Source: Ridgeia piscesae
Taxonomy: Eukaryota; Annelida; Polychaeta; Sabellida; Siboglinidae
Length of the DNA stretch: 64,000 nt
Direction of reading: 5' to 3'
Assembly (NCBI GenBank): GCA_025642075.2
Contig: JAODUO010000081.1
Coordinates: 290,001 to 354,000, forward strand
The notes below the pieces were generated by a model, which saw nothing but the letters and a program-made list of their open reading frames with translations, made no database searches and was not told where the DNA came from. The position numbers and the translations under genes are program-made. Shown here piece after piece: positions 23,482-35,758 of this stretch; positions within the stretch are counted from its first letter, which is position 1, and each line of letters begins with the position of its first letter.

Positions 23482-26400
23482 CACATTTATATGCATTTGT
23501 TTGTATTAGCACAAGTCAGAAGTTAGGAGTCATAACATAGATTTGACAAGCATATTGCATTATGGTTTGTCATCATAATTATGCAGCCATGGTTGGGTGA
23601 AGATCTCAGGAAGCTGTTTCCAGATCTGCCTATCTTGAGCTATTCTCTGCCAAATGGTGTCTTTCCAGTACTAATCTAGTTTGTCTTTCCAGTACTAATC
23701 TAGTTTGTCTTTCCAGTGCTCATCTAGGGCTTTGTTTGCTATTCTTTTCCCGTACTAGTCTAGTTTGTCTTTCCAGTACTAATCTAGTTTGTCTTTCCAG
23801 TACTAATCTAGTTTGTCTTTCCAGTACTCATTTAGTTTGTCTTTCCAGTGCTCATCTAGTTTGTCTTTCCAGTACTATCTAGTTTGTCTTTCCAGTACTA
23901 ATCTAGTTTGTCTTTCCAGTACTCATCTAGTTTGTCTTTCCAGTACTAGTCTAGTTTGTCTTTCCAGTGCTCATCTAGTTTGTCTTTCCAGTGCTCATCT
24001 AGTTTGTCTTTCCAGTGCTCATCTAGTTTGTCTTTCCAGTGCTCATCTAGTTTGTCTTTCCAGTACTAGTCTAGTTTGTCTTTCCAGTACTAATCTAGTT
24101 TGTCTTTCCAGTACTAATCTAGTTTGTCTTTCCAGTACTCATTTAGTTTGTCTTTCCAGTGCTCATCTAGTTTGTCTTTCCAGTACTATCTAGTTTGTCT
24201 TTCCAGTACTAATCTAGTTTGTCTTTCCAGTACTCATCTAGTTTGTCTTTCCAGTACTATCTAGTTTGTCTTTCCAGTACTCATCTAGTTTGTCTTTCCA
24301 GTGCTCATCTAGTTTGTCTTTCCAGTGCTCATCTAGTTTGTCTTTCCAGTGCTCATCTAGTTTGTCTTTCCAGTGCTCATCTAGTTTGTCTTTCCAGTAC
24401 TCATCTAGTTTGTCTTTCCAGTGCTCATCTAGTTTGTCTTTCCAGTGCTCATCTAGTTTGTCTTTCCAGTGCTCATCTAGCTTGTGCCTTTCCAGTGCTC
24501 ATCTAGTCTTTTCTTTCCAGTGCTCATCTAGTTTGTCTTTCCAGTGCTCATCTAGTCTTTTCTTTCCAGTGCTCATCTAGTTTGTCTTTCCAGTGCTCAT
24601 CTAGTCTTTTCTTTCCAGTGCTCATCTAGTTTGTCTTTCCAGTGCTCATCTAGTCTGTCTTTCCAGTGCTCATCTAGTTTGTCTTTCCAGTGCTCATCTA
24701 GTCTGTCTTTCCAGTGCTCATCTAGCTTGTCTTTCCAGTGCTCATCTAGTGTGTCTTTCCAGTGCTCATCTAGTTTGTCTTTCCAGTGCTCATCTAGTCT
24801 GTCTTTCCAGTGCTCATCTAGTTTGTCTTTCCAGTGCTCATCTAGTCTGTCTTTCCAGTGCTCATCTAGTTTGTCTTTCCAGTGCTCATCTAGTTTGCCT
24901 TTCCAGTGCTCATCTAGTTTGCCTTTCCAGTGCTCATCTAGTTTGCCTTTCCAGTGCTCATCTAGTTTGTCTTTCCAGTGCTCATCTAGTTTGTCTTTCC
25001 AGTGCTCATCTAGTTTGTCTTTCCAGTGCTCATCTAGTTTGTCTTTTCAGTGCTCATCTAGTTTGTCTTTCCAGTACTCATCCAGTTTGTCTTTCCAGTG
25101 CTCATCTAGTTTGTCTTTCCAGTGCTCATCTAGTTTGTCTTTCCAGTGCTCATCTAGTTTGTCTTTCCAGTGCTCATCTAGTTTGTCTTTCCAGTGCTCA
25201 TCTAGTTTGTCTTTCCAATACTCATCCAGTTTGTCTTTCCACCGTTTTGCCAGTGGAGAGATGGTGGTTTGCATCTTACAACAAAACAACAAATGAAGAC
25301 ATACTTACATACATTAACTACATACTTCTGTTACGCACAGGGTTTCTTCAACTTTTGGGCCAGCTTACATTAGTTGGTGAAGTCAGCTTTGATGAGTTCA
25401 AAGGTCAGTAATGTTGTGTATATGCATTGTCTGAGCTATCTGTTTAGGTAAACTGACTATTAAACAATTCTTATTAAAATGAGTTTGGTATTTTGTAGCA
25501 GTTGTGAAATGTTTTCCTAACTTTGCTCATACTCAGTGTTGAAGATGATGATATAAGATTTACTATCATTAAGACTGTCAGACTAATAACAAACATGGTG
25601 GAAACTTCCAAATTGTGAACATTGTTACAAGCTTAATAAACAATCAAGCAGACAGGATTACAACCATAAAATATAACAATAAAAACATAATTAAAACAGA
25701 ATAATGGACACCCTCCAGTTTGGTAATGCATTATGTCATTTGTTAGACATGGGGATGTTTACCTTCAGAGAGATTCAGCGCGATGAAGCAGTGCCGAGAC
25801 ACGTACTACATCCTGGTGGTGGAGGACACAGGCACCAAGGAACTCATCGGGTGTGCCACTCTACTCGTTGAACAGAAGTTTATTCACTCTGCAGGCACGG
25901 TCAGTGCACATTAGCACTTTTACTGCGTCAGTTTCTTCCTCTCACTCACTGTGATTAGAGCAGTGAGACTGTTCACGTGATGTGACTGGGTCGTTCTCTT
26001 CTCACATCTCTTCTTAGTAAGTTATAGACAACTGGTGCAGTAACTGATTAATCACTCTTGGTGTCATTGCTATAACATTGTTGTGTTACAGAAACCTTCA
26101 CACTTTTCCTGTTGGTGCAAAGTTTATGTATAATAATATGAACTGGCTTAAACCGTGTTATCGAGTTGTGTGTTGTGTACATACTGTGTCATCTGTACTC
26201 ACTGGGTCTTGTGTACTTATTGTGTCTTGTGTACTATTTTGTATTTACTGTGTCTTCTGTACTTACTGTGTCTCTGGTGTATGTGCTATGTCTCATGTAT
26301 TTACTGTGTCTTGTGTACTTACTGTGTCTCTAGTGTATGTGCTATGTCTCATGAATTGACTATGTCTTGTGTAGTTAGTATTAGTTACTATGTCATGTGT

Positions 26401-26964
26401 ACTTACCATGTCATGTATACTTACCATGTCATGTGTACTTACAATGTATAGTGTACTTACAATGTATAGTGTACTTACCATGTCCACTGCAGCGAGGCCG
26501 TGTTGAGGATGTGGTGGTGCACTCAGAGTACAGAGGCAGACAACTCGGAAAACTGTACGTTGACAGTAACTAGCAATACATTTTGCAATAACTAACAATA
26601 CACTTCACAGTTCACAGTAGTTACCAATACACTTCACTTGTACGTTATTTATATAAACATGTAATATGTACTTGTTGCATTCACATTGGTAATGTCATCT
26701 TGAAAACTGGCAATACATATTTAATTTAATCCCATTTAATCCCTAAACTAGGTTACATGACATTGGTTAAAGTTGTTGAAATTAAACTAATCAATTTACC
26801 TATTTTTGACCACCAGATTGGTAGAGACACTGACGCTTTTGGGGAAACTAGTCGACTGCTACAAGATGTCCCTGGAATGCAAGCCAGAGAATGTCAAGTT
26901 CTATGAAACATTTGGTTACGCCCCAGATGGACAACTCTTCATGGTACAACGGTACAAAGACTAG
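21336..26964 (+). CDS. GNPNAT1: Glucosamine 6-phosphate N-acetyltransferase (GNAT family), 6 coding exons
   Basis: Transfers acetyl from acetyl-CoA to glucosamine 6-phosphate in UDP-GlcNAc synthesis, in the cytosol or on endomembranes. Coding exons: 21336-21341 (ATGGAG, inferred), 22978-23134, 25341-25403, 25769-25899, 26493-26554 and 26817-26964. They sum to 567 bp (188 aa; the human protein has about 184). Recognisable blocks are LFDPEMLTRLDWS, GFLQLLGQLT, the GCATLLVEQKFIHS strand, RGRVEDVVVHSEYRGRQLGK (acetyl-CoA binding motif A) and YETFGYAPD near the end. Phases agree throughout. The first exon is a guess: ATGGAG|GTAGGA is the best upstream phase-0 donor after an ATG and gives an N-terminus of family length. 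Between exons 2 and 3 lies a 24-bp minisatellite grown from a LINE fragment. Exons 3-6 recur at 31403-33022 in a segmental duplication. Confidence 0.92.
22340..22490. repeat. Two tandem copies of a ~75-bp GGAATCGAT/GATTCC-rich unit
   Basis: Each copy contains GGCTGATTCC, CTGGAATTGGAATCGATC and ATTTTGAA. Short inverted GGAATC/GATTCC words of this kind are typical of DNA-transposon subterminal regions. It lies in GNPNAT1 intron 1. Confidence 0.65.
23428..23477. repeat. (TA)n microsatellite
   Basis: Dinucleotide tract in the GNPNAT1 intron between exons 2 and 3. Confidence 0.95.
23570..25290 (-). mobile_element. LINE ORF tail relic split by an internal 24-bp minisatellite (about 65 copies)
   Basis: On the minus strand the outer parts read as one retrotransposon ORF tail. 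The right edge (about 25255-25210) gives SPLAKRWKDKLDEYW and the left edge (about 23690-23575) gives KDTIWQRIAQDRQIWKQ. They match, residue for residue in the conserved positions, the separate tail copy at 46950-47138 (ARRWRDKLHDYWKGTIWQRI). Between them the 8-codon unit KDKLDEYW/H (24 bp) is amplified about 65 times (23665-25245). On the plus strand each unit carries TTTGTCTTTCCAG, which resembles a 3' splice site. The element lies antisense in the GNPNAT1 intron, and the array ends about 90 bp before exon 3. The long open frames on both strands follow from the 24-bp period. Confidence 0.88.
26190..26480. repeat. Degenerate 15-30 bp tandem repeat (TACTGTGTCTTGTG type), duplicated at 32250-32540
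   Basis: Imperfect repeats of GTGTACTTACTGTGTCT and CATGTCATGTGTACTTAC just upstream of GNPNAT1 exon 5. Both segmental copies carry the same array in the same order. Confidence 0.8.
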
Positions 26965-29704
26965 ACAAAGTACCTACAGCTCATGCCAGACTTTTAGCAA
27001 CTGCCATGTACATATCTATACCAACACACCATATCAACTATAGTGTGGTATTGGTTTTATTAACAAATTAACACAGTTTTAAACAAAGGGTAAATTATTC
27101 AGTTATTTTCAGTTGATTTTCATGTGAATTATACTTACCCTAGGGTAGTTAAATTGATAAGTTAATTAGATATGGTGAAACTGTTATTTAAGAATCATGA
27201 TGCCTAGCTATTTATAATTATTTTCAGGCTTATGTAATGATGTTCAGTTTTCATCAGTTGTGATTCACCATTTATACGTGTGTCCATTAAAAGGAGGCAA
27301 AACTTGTTCAACAAACAAGCAGAATAAAGAATTCACTTTTACATAAAATAGTTAACTTGTGTTGAGGGAAAACAAATTTCAAAAGCTACTTATCCATGGT
27401 GAATGGAAAGCAAATGAGACAATAATAAGTTTGAGTTGTCCATGCTGTAAATGGCCCCGTTGTTTCATGGGTAACCAGAAGGAACATGTTCACTTGTCTA
27501 ATGGAATTCATTTCTCATAGACAAGTGTAGAATTTTGAGCTGTGATTAACAACTGGTAGTAATGTGACAGTTGACAAACTGAGCAAATGTTGAATATGTA
27601 TAATATAATGAGTTTCTTTATGAGTGTTGAAGCAACAATTGTTAAGTTTGTAGAGTGTCACAGTCACTGTCACTTTAGTTTGAAGCATTGTCATGCACAA
27701 ATCACTGATGACACACTTTGAAAGTTTAGCTTTCATCTGAAAAATTGGGTGTTTGGTTCATGGCCTGGAATCAGCCTGGGTGGTAGTTATTCACTGAGTT
27801 CTTTGTCTTGATCGTATGAATATCTCGCTATATTTCTGATATTCTTGTTACAATGTTCAGTGACAGCTAACTTTCACATGTGTGAAACAATAATCCGATG
27901 TGTCTTGTATTTTGTTTGATGGTGATGGAGTGACCAGACAGTGTTATCATGGAGTGCTACATACGAGTTTGTAGTTGATATTTATTGAGTATTCACCATG
28001 ATGGGTCAGTATTAAATTAGACTTGCCAGGGCCCTCAGAATCATGTCTTTTAGCGTTGCCATGGATACCTACTCACAGTTGTATTCAATATTGTAGTTTT
28101 GTATTCTCTAAAGATTTATTATATAAGTTTAAGAGCTGTATATTTAGTACATCATTTGTTATCATGCCTGGGTGAAAACATATCCACAAATAATTTGCTG
28201 AATCTCCCACATGTGCATCTAACATACTGCAGTTACTCCTGATATTATATCTTTAAACTATATAGCTACATATCTAGAATCTCAGATGTTTTGTAACTCT
28301 GTACCTTTTCCAGGTAGACAAAACATAAATTTATAGTTGGAAAATATATATTACGTTCATCTATTGTAGGAGTACCCAGGTAGTGACTTCATGTTACTCT
28401 TTATTTTTGCCATCTTGTGCAATATATTGGTGTAATAACTTTTTATGCATGCCTTTTACGTGGATTATATTTTAAGATAAATTAAGTAGGTGGCTTGCTT
28501 ATGGCATTTAGTTTTGAAATCTTTGTTTATAAAAAGGCTAAAATAATAAAATTGTTATGTTTAAAAGTTACTGTTTATTGAAATGAGAACCGGTGTCAAC
28601 TAACTACAGTGTACCTGGTAACTAACATTTATTTGTTTCTTAGCCTTTATATAAGGGGCGTAAATGTGTCTTATGGGATTCACGCTCACTGATTGACAAG
28701 GCAGACTGACACAATGATGTCTGCTGGCTTCTCACGTTGATGAAGAGTTCTGTTGTTTCTATCTCAGCTGATTGCGCACAACTAACATCATATGGAGACT
28801 AACATTTCATTCATGAGGTCAAATGTGTTCAGCTGGTGAGCTGGTATTTGTATGTCTTGACAAATGCAGACAGCATTTATATTATCTCCTACAGTACAAA
28901 GAAGCCTTGTTAAAAATCTCACTGAATATATCTTCAACATCACCAAATTTAAGAAAATCTACACTTATGAGAAAATGTTAAACGGTGGTGCTGGTGGCTT
29001 CCACATAATAGTATGTAAGAAATGTTACTCAAGTTTACATAGACATGCAATTGTAAACATGGGTCACTGCCAGAGGCCAGACGTGTGTTGGCACAAAGTG
29101 TGCTTATAAAATACTTCTGTGAAGTACTCTGTGATACAGGAGACTACAGTCAGCTCCATTGTACAACGTTATGCACTAACTCTAGCTAAGTGCAATCTTG
29201 GTTAGTTATTATTCGTGTTAACTTACAAGTGTTTTCACGGGTTGTATAATAATTGTTGTCTTAACTTAAAATTTTTATGAATTAGAATTCCTGTTAGGAT
29301 GAAGTTCACCTGCCATTGTTGTGAACTTCCTTAGTTTCCAAGAGATTACTCAATGAACTGCTCAATTATAAGTTTGGTTTGTGCTGGGTGTGAATTGTGT
29401 TGTTTGGCCTGCTGGTGTTGGTGTGTGTTGTGGTTTTTGGGTAAAGTGCCACTTTTATGGCCTTAATTGGACTGATGGTTGTGTACTGCTGATTTGTTGA
29501 CAATGAAATTGTGTGATTAAATTACTTATGCCACTAGCAGTGTTTATTTGCTATTTCTGTTATTACTGACCAAACTGAAACTACACCCCCAACCTGTCAG
29601 ACGCTGGATGGCGTGTTTAGCACAGAGGCAGAGAACTCAGTGTGGCATTATTTAATTATTAGATTTATTCACGATTAGAATGTCATTGTCATCGTCTGTA
29701 GCCA
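26965..29704. other. GNPNAT1 3' region; no further gene seen
   Basis: AT-rich sequence between the GNPNAT1 stop and the converging NDUFAF1-type exons. Several AATAAA-like hexamers occur (for example near 27325 and 28545), so a long 3'UTR is possible. An 81-codon open frame at 28864-29109 is present in both duplication copies but has no recognisable family and no coding signature I trust. Confidence 0.5.
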
Positions 29705-30397
29705 TCAATAGATCATATATGAAGGCACTTGATACATCTCATAGGCAAAGTCCTGACTGTGGTTGGAGTCATAATACAAACCAATGTAATCAACCTCGAG
29801 GTTGAAGGGGCCATTATAGGCATCAGCCAACGTGATTCCAACGTATGATATTCTGTCCAACTGCATCTTCTCCTGCTTGTCCTGGATGCGACCCTTGGCT
29901 GCCAGGTAGAACTTGGAGAACGGGATCTGGAAGTGGACAGTGTGGTTGATAACTGTTAGTGGACAACTTGGCATTATGGTTACAACAGTTATCAGATATT
30001 CTAAAAGGACAGCATTTTGCAGGAGGATCTAGGTCAGCATTATATAATTTACAGTAAAGTAAAAAAGTAGAGGACGATATGTGGCACTTAATAGAAGCTA
30101 CAATGACAGGTAAAATTCTGAACATGTTTCCACGTGTAAACAGAAATGAAATGAGGAAATGTCAAACCAGTTTTTATTGTGGGCCATTGTGACTGGCCTA
30201 CCATTACGCACCTTTGCGGTCTGCCAGTAGGGGCCGCCACGTGTGAACAGAGGATATGTATACTGGTCGTTCCACGTCAAATCATAATACCGGTGCATAC
30301 CAATGACCACTTGGTATGTGCGGCCGTCTCCCCGCACTCGCAACAGCAGATGTGTGTACCTCTCCCAGTTATAGGGGTCGTCGCGCTTGAATGACTT
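29705..30397 (-). pseudogene. Orphan NDUFAF1 exons 3 and 2 (duplication copy A, no first exon)
   Basis: Exon 2 (30397-30212, 186 bp) and exon 3 (29926-29705, 222 bp including TGA) are intact in frame and splice signals, nearly identical to the functional copies at 36451-36266 and 35980-35759. The differences seen are silent, for example TAT/TAC. No copy of NDUFAF1 exon 1 precedes them. They could be dead, be skipped inside a long NDUFAF1 transcript, or serve as alternative 3' exons. I label them a partial duplicate rather than a damaged gene. Confidence 0.8.
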
Positions 30398-30716
30398 CTG
30401 TAATTTAAACAGTTCTTTTCACTTTTTTAATAGGACTTGTTAGTAAAGGCTGATAATCTGTTACAAATTTACAACTGTCTAATGTGTCTATGTGCATTTC
30501 TAATTGACTTCTTACTTTTTTTACATTCTGGAATTACAATTTCAAGAACGGCCTGAAACATCAACCACAAAGCATAATGATAAAGCAATTTCTTTAGTGA
30601 TGTCACAGCCACTAGCTGACACTCGGCATTACAACAAACCATGCAGAAATTATTTTAGAATGTTTTTTAATTCTGATTACAAGTAAAAAAATTATCTAAA
30701 ATGAATTTCATCTAGC

Positions 30717-31305
30717 TTGTCTTTCCAGTGCTCATCTAGTTTGTCTTTCCAGTGCTCATCTAGTTTGTCTTTCCAGTGCTCATCTAGTTTGTCTTTCCAG
30801 TGCTCATCTAGTTTGTCTTTCCAGTACTCATCTAGTTTATCTTTCCAGTACTCATCTAGTTTGTCTTTCCAGTACTCATCTAGTTTGTCTTTCCAGTACT
30901 CATCTAGTTTGTCTTTCCAGTGCTCATCTAGTTTGTCTTTCCAGTGCTCATCGAGTTTGTCTTTCCAGTGCTCATCTAGTCTGTCTTTCCAGTGCTCATC
31001 TAGTTTGTCTTTCCAGTGCTCATCTAGTTTGTCTTTCCAGTGCTCATCTAGTTTGTCTTTCCAGTGCTCATCTAGTCTGTCTTTCCAGTGCTCATCTAGT
31101 GTGTCTTTCCAGTGCTCATCTAGTGTGTCTTTCCAGTGCTCATCTAGCTTGTCTTTCCAGTGCTCATCTAGTTTGTCTTTCCAGTGCTCATCTAGTTTGT
31201 CTTTCCAGTGCTCATCTAGTTTGTCTCTCTAGTGCTCATCTAGTTTGTCTTTCCCGTGCTCATCTAGTTTGTCTTTCCAATACTCATCCAGTTTGTCTTT
31301 CCACC
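30717..31305. repeat. Second 24-bp minisatellite block (about 24 copies)
   Basis: Same 24-bp unit, variants and right-hand LINE flank as the array ending at 25245. The left LINE flank is absent: the array instead abuts the end of duplication copy A through a short filler (TAAAATGAATTTC). This marks the duplication junction. Confidence 0.93.
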
Positions 31306-31402
31306 ATTTTGCCAGTGGAGAGATGGTGGTTTGCATCTTACAACAAAACAACAAATGAAGACATACTTACATACATTAACTACATACTTCTGTTACGCAC
31401 AG

Positions 31403-33022
31403 GTTTTCTTCAACTTTTGGGCCAGCTTACATTAGTTGGTGAAGTCAGCTTTGATGAGTTCAAAGGTCAGTAATGTTGTGTATATGCATTGTCTGAGCTA
31501 TCTGTTTAGGTAAACTGACTATTAAACAATTCTTATTAAAATGAGTTTGGTATTTTGTAGCAGTTGTGAAATGTTTTCCTAACTTTGCTCATACTCAGTG
31601 TTGAAGATGATGATATAAGATTTACTATCATTAAGACTGTCGGACTAATAACAAACATGGTGGAAACTTCCAAATTGTGAACATTGTTACAAGCTTAATA
31701 ATCAAGCAGACAGGATTACAACCATAAAATATAACAATAAAAACATAATTAAAACAGAATAATGGACACCCTCCAGTTTGGTAATGCATTATGTCATTTG
31801 TTAGACATGGGGATGTTTACCTTCAGAGAGATTCAGCGCGATGAAGCAGTGCCGAGACACGTACTACATCCTGGTGGTGGAGGACACAGGCACCAAGGAA
31901 CTCATCGGGTGTGCCACTCTACTCGTTGAACAGAAGTTTATTCACTCTGCAGGCACGGTCAGTGCACATTAGCACTTTTACTGCGTCAGTTTCTTCCTCT
32001 CACTCACTGTGATTAGAGCAGTGAGACTGTTCACGTGATGTGACTGGGTCGTTCTCTTCTCACATCTCTTCTTAGTAAGTTATAGACAACTGGTGCAGTA
32101 ACTGATTAATCACTCTTGGTGTCATTGCTATAACATTGTTGTGTTACAGAAACCTTCACACTTTTCCTGTTGGTGCAAAGTTTATGTATAATAATATGAA
32201 CTGGCTTAAACCGTGTTATCGAGTTGTGTGTTGTGTACATACTGTGTCATCTGTACTCACTGGGTCTTGTGTACTTATTGTGTCTTGTGTACTATTTTGT
32301 ATTTACTGTGTCTTCTGTACTTACTGTGTCTCTGGTGTATGTGCTATGTCTCATGTATTTACTGTGTCTTGTGTACTTACTGTGTCTCTAGTGTATGTGC
32401 TATGTCTCATGAATTGACTATGTCTTGTGTAGTTAGTATTAGTTACTATGTCATGTGTACTTACCATGTCATGTATACTTACCATGTCATGTGTACTTAC
32501 AATGTATAGTGTACTTACAATGTATAGTGTACTTACCATGTCCACTGCAGCGAGGCCGTGTTGAGGATGTGGTGGTGCACTCAGAGTACAGAGGCAGACA
32601 ACTCGGAAAACTGTACGTTGACAGTAACTAGCAATACATTTTGCAATAACTAACAATACACTTCACAGTTCACAGTAGTTACCAATACACTTCACTTGTA
32701 CGTTATTTATATAAACATGTAATATGTACTTGTTGCATTCACATTGGTAATGTCATCTTGAAAACTGGCAATACATATTTAATTTAATCCCATTTAATCC
32801 CTAAACTAGGTTACATGACATTGGTTAAAGTTGTTGAAATTAAACTAATCAATTTACCTATTTTTGACCACCAGATTGGTAGAGACACTGACGCTTTTGG
32901 GGAAACTAGTCGACTGCTACAAGATGTCCCTGGAATGCAAGCCAGAGAATGTCAAGTTCTATGAAACATTTGGTTACGCCCCAGATGGACAACTCTTCAT
33001 GGTACAACGGTACAAAGACTAG
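31403..33022 (+). pseudogene. Orphan GNPNAT1 exons 3-6 (duplication copy B, no exons 1-2)
   Basis: Exons 31403-31465, 31827-31957, 32551-32612 and 32875-33022 keep all frames, splice sites and the TAG stop. The one exon 3 change (GG to GT at the acceptor edge) still gives Gly-Phe. Exons 1-2, including the family-typical LDWS region, are absent from copy B. GNPNAT1 transcripts could in principle read through and choose either exon set. By itself this copy cannot encode a full enzyme. Confidence 0.8.
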
Positions 33023-35758
33023 ACAAAGTACCTACAGCTCATGCCAGACTTTTAGCAACTGCCATGTACATATCTATACCAACACACCATATCAACTATA
33101 GTGTGGTATTGGTTTTATTAACAAATTAACACAGTTTTAAACAAAGGGTAAATTATTCAGTTATTTTCAGTTGATTTTCATGTGAATTATACTTACCCTA
33201 GGGTAGTTAAATTGATAAGTTAATTAGATATGGTGAAACTGTTATTTAAGAATCATGATGCCTAGCTATTTATAATTATTTTCAGGCTTATGTAATGATG
33301 TTCAGTTTTCATCAGTTGTGATTCACCATTTATACGTGTGTCCATTAAAAGGAGGCAAAACTTGTTCAACAAACAAGCAGAATAAAGAATTCACTTTTAC
33401 ATAAAATAGTTAACTTGTGTTGAGGGAAAACAAATTTCAAAAGCTACTTATCCATGGTGAATGGAAAGCAAATGAGACAATAATAAGTTTGAGTTGTCCA
33501 TGCTGTAAATGGCCCCGTTGTTTCATGGGTAACCAGAAGGAACATGTTCACTTGTCTAATGGAATTCATTTCTCATAGACAAGTGTAGAATTTTGAGCTG
33601 TGATTAACAACTGGTAGTAATGTGACAGTTGACAAACTGAGCAAATGTTGAATATGTATAATATAATGAGTTTCTTTATGAGTGTTGAAGCAACAATTGT
33701 TAAGTTTGTAGAGTGTCACAGTCACTGTCACTTTAGTTTGAAGCATTGTCATGCACAAATCACTGATGACACACTTTGAAAGTTTAGCTTTCATCTGAAA
33801 AATTGGGTGTTTGGTTCATGGCCTGGAATCAGCCTGGGTGGTAGTTATTCACTGAGTTCTTTGTCTTGATCGTATGAATATCTCGCTATATTTCTGATAT
33901 TCTTGTTACAATGTTCAGTGACAGCTAACTTTCACATGTGTGAAACAATAATCCGATGTGTCTTGTATTTTGTTTGATGGTGATGGAGTGACCAGACAGT
34001 GTTATCATGGAGTGCTACATACGAGTTTGTAGTTGATATTTATTGAGTATTCACCATGATGGGTCAGTATTAAATTAGACTTGCCAGCCATCAGAATCAT
34101 GTCTTTTAGCGTTGCCATGGATACCTACTCACAGTTGTATTCAATATTGTAGTTTTGTATTCTCTAAAGATTTATTATATAAGTTTAAGAGCTGTATATT
34201 TAGTACATCATTTGTTATCATGCCTGGGTGAAAACATATCCACAAATAATTTGCTGAATCTCCCACATGTGCATCTAACATACTGCAGTTACTCCTGATA
34301 TTATATCTTTAAACTATATAGCTACATATCTAGAATCTCAGATGTTTTGTAACTCTGTACCTTTTCCAGGTAGACAAAACATAAATTTATAGTTGGAAAA
34401 TATATATTACGTTCATCTATTGTAGGAGTACCCAGGTAGTGACTTCATGTTACTCTTTATTTTTGCCATCTTGTGCAATATATTGGTGTAATAACTTTTT
34501 ATGCATGCCTTTTACGTGGATTATATTTTAAGATAAATTAAGTAGGTGGCTTGCTTATGGCATTTAGTTTTGAAATCTTTGTTTATAAAAAGGCTAAAAT
34601 AATAAAATTGTTATGTTTAAAAGTTACTGTTTATTGAAATGAGAACCGGTGTCAACTAACTACAGTGTACCTGGTAACTAACATTTATTTGTTTCTTAGC
34701 CTTTATATAAGGGGCGTAAATGTGTCTTATGGGATTCACGCTCACTGATTGACAAGGCAGACTGACACAATGATGTCTGCTGGCTTCTCACGTTGATGAA
34801 GAGTTCTGTTGTTTCTATCTCAGCTGATTGCGCACAACTAACATCATATGGAGACTAACATTTCATTCATGAGGTCAAATGTGTTCAGCTGGTGAGCTGG
34901 TATTTGTATGTCTTGACAAATGCAGACAGCATTTATATTATCTCCTACAGTACAAAGAAGCCTTGTTAAAAATCTCACTGAATATATCTTCAACATCACC
35001 AAATTTAAGAAAATCTACACTTATGAGAAAATGTTAAACGGTGGTGCTGGTGGCTTCCACATAATAGTATGTAAGAAATGTTACTCAAGTTTACATAGAC
35101 ATGCAATTGTAAACATGGGTCACTGCCAGAGGCCAGACGTGTGTTGGCACAAAGTGTGCTTATAAAATACTTCTGTGAAGTACTCTGTGATACAGGAGAC
35201 TACAGTCAGCTCCGTTGTACAACGTTATGCACTAACTCTAGCTAAGTGCAATCTTGGTTAGTTATTATTCGTGTTAACTTACAAGTGTTTTCACGGGTTG
35301 TATAATAATTGTTGTCTTAACTTAAAATTTTTATGAATTAGAATTCCTGTTAGGATGAAGTTCACCTGCCATTGTTGTGAACTTCCTTAGTTTCCAAGAG
35401 ATTACTCAATGAACTGCTCAATTATAAGTTTGGTTTGTGCTGGGTGTGAATTGTGTTGTTTGGCCTGCTGGTGTTGGTGTGTTGTGGTTTTTGGGTAAAG
35501 TGCCACTTTTATGGCCTTAATTGGACTGATGGTTGTGTACTGCTGATTTGTTGACAATGAAATTGTGTGATTAAATTACTTATGCCACTAGCAGTGTTTA
35601 TTTGCTATTTCTTTTATTACTGACCAAACTGAAACTACACCCCCAACCTGTCAGACGCTGGATGGCGTGTTTAGCACAGAGGCAGAGAACTCGGTGTGGC
35701 ATTATTTAATTATTAGATTTATTCACGATTAGAATGTCATTGTCATCGTCTGTAGCCA

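Larger units (their letters stand above)
24700..30695. repeat. Segmental duplication, copy A (about 6 kb)
   Basis: Copy A runs from inside the 24-bp minisatellite through GNPNAT1 exons 3-6 to NDUFAF1 exons 3 and 2. It matches 30717-36826 with only scattered substitutions and small indels, such as a 4-bp indel near 25640 and GGGCCCT versus CCA near 28030. It lacks about 65 bp present in copy B near 36575-36650. Similarity ends at about 30695, where copy A runs into the second minisatellite block. Confidence 0.93.

Noticed and set aside
24631..25411. Open frames of about 220 codons across the 24-bp array (both strands)
   Set aside because: The period is 8 codons with no stop in the unit, so open frames are automatic. 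The minus frame is a LINE-derived peptide repeat and the plus frames have no family character.
28864..29109. 81-codon plus-strand frame conserved in both duplication copies
   Set aside because: Conservation only reflects the recent duplication. The frame has no motif and lies in an AT-rich 3' region.
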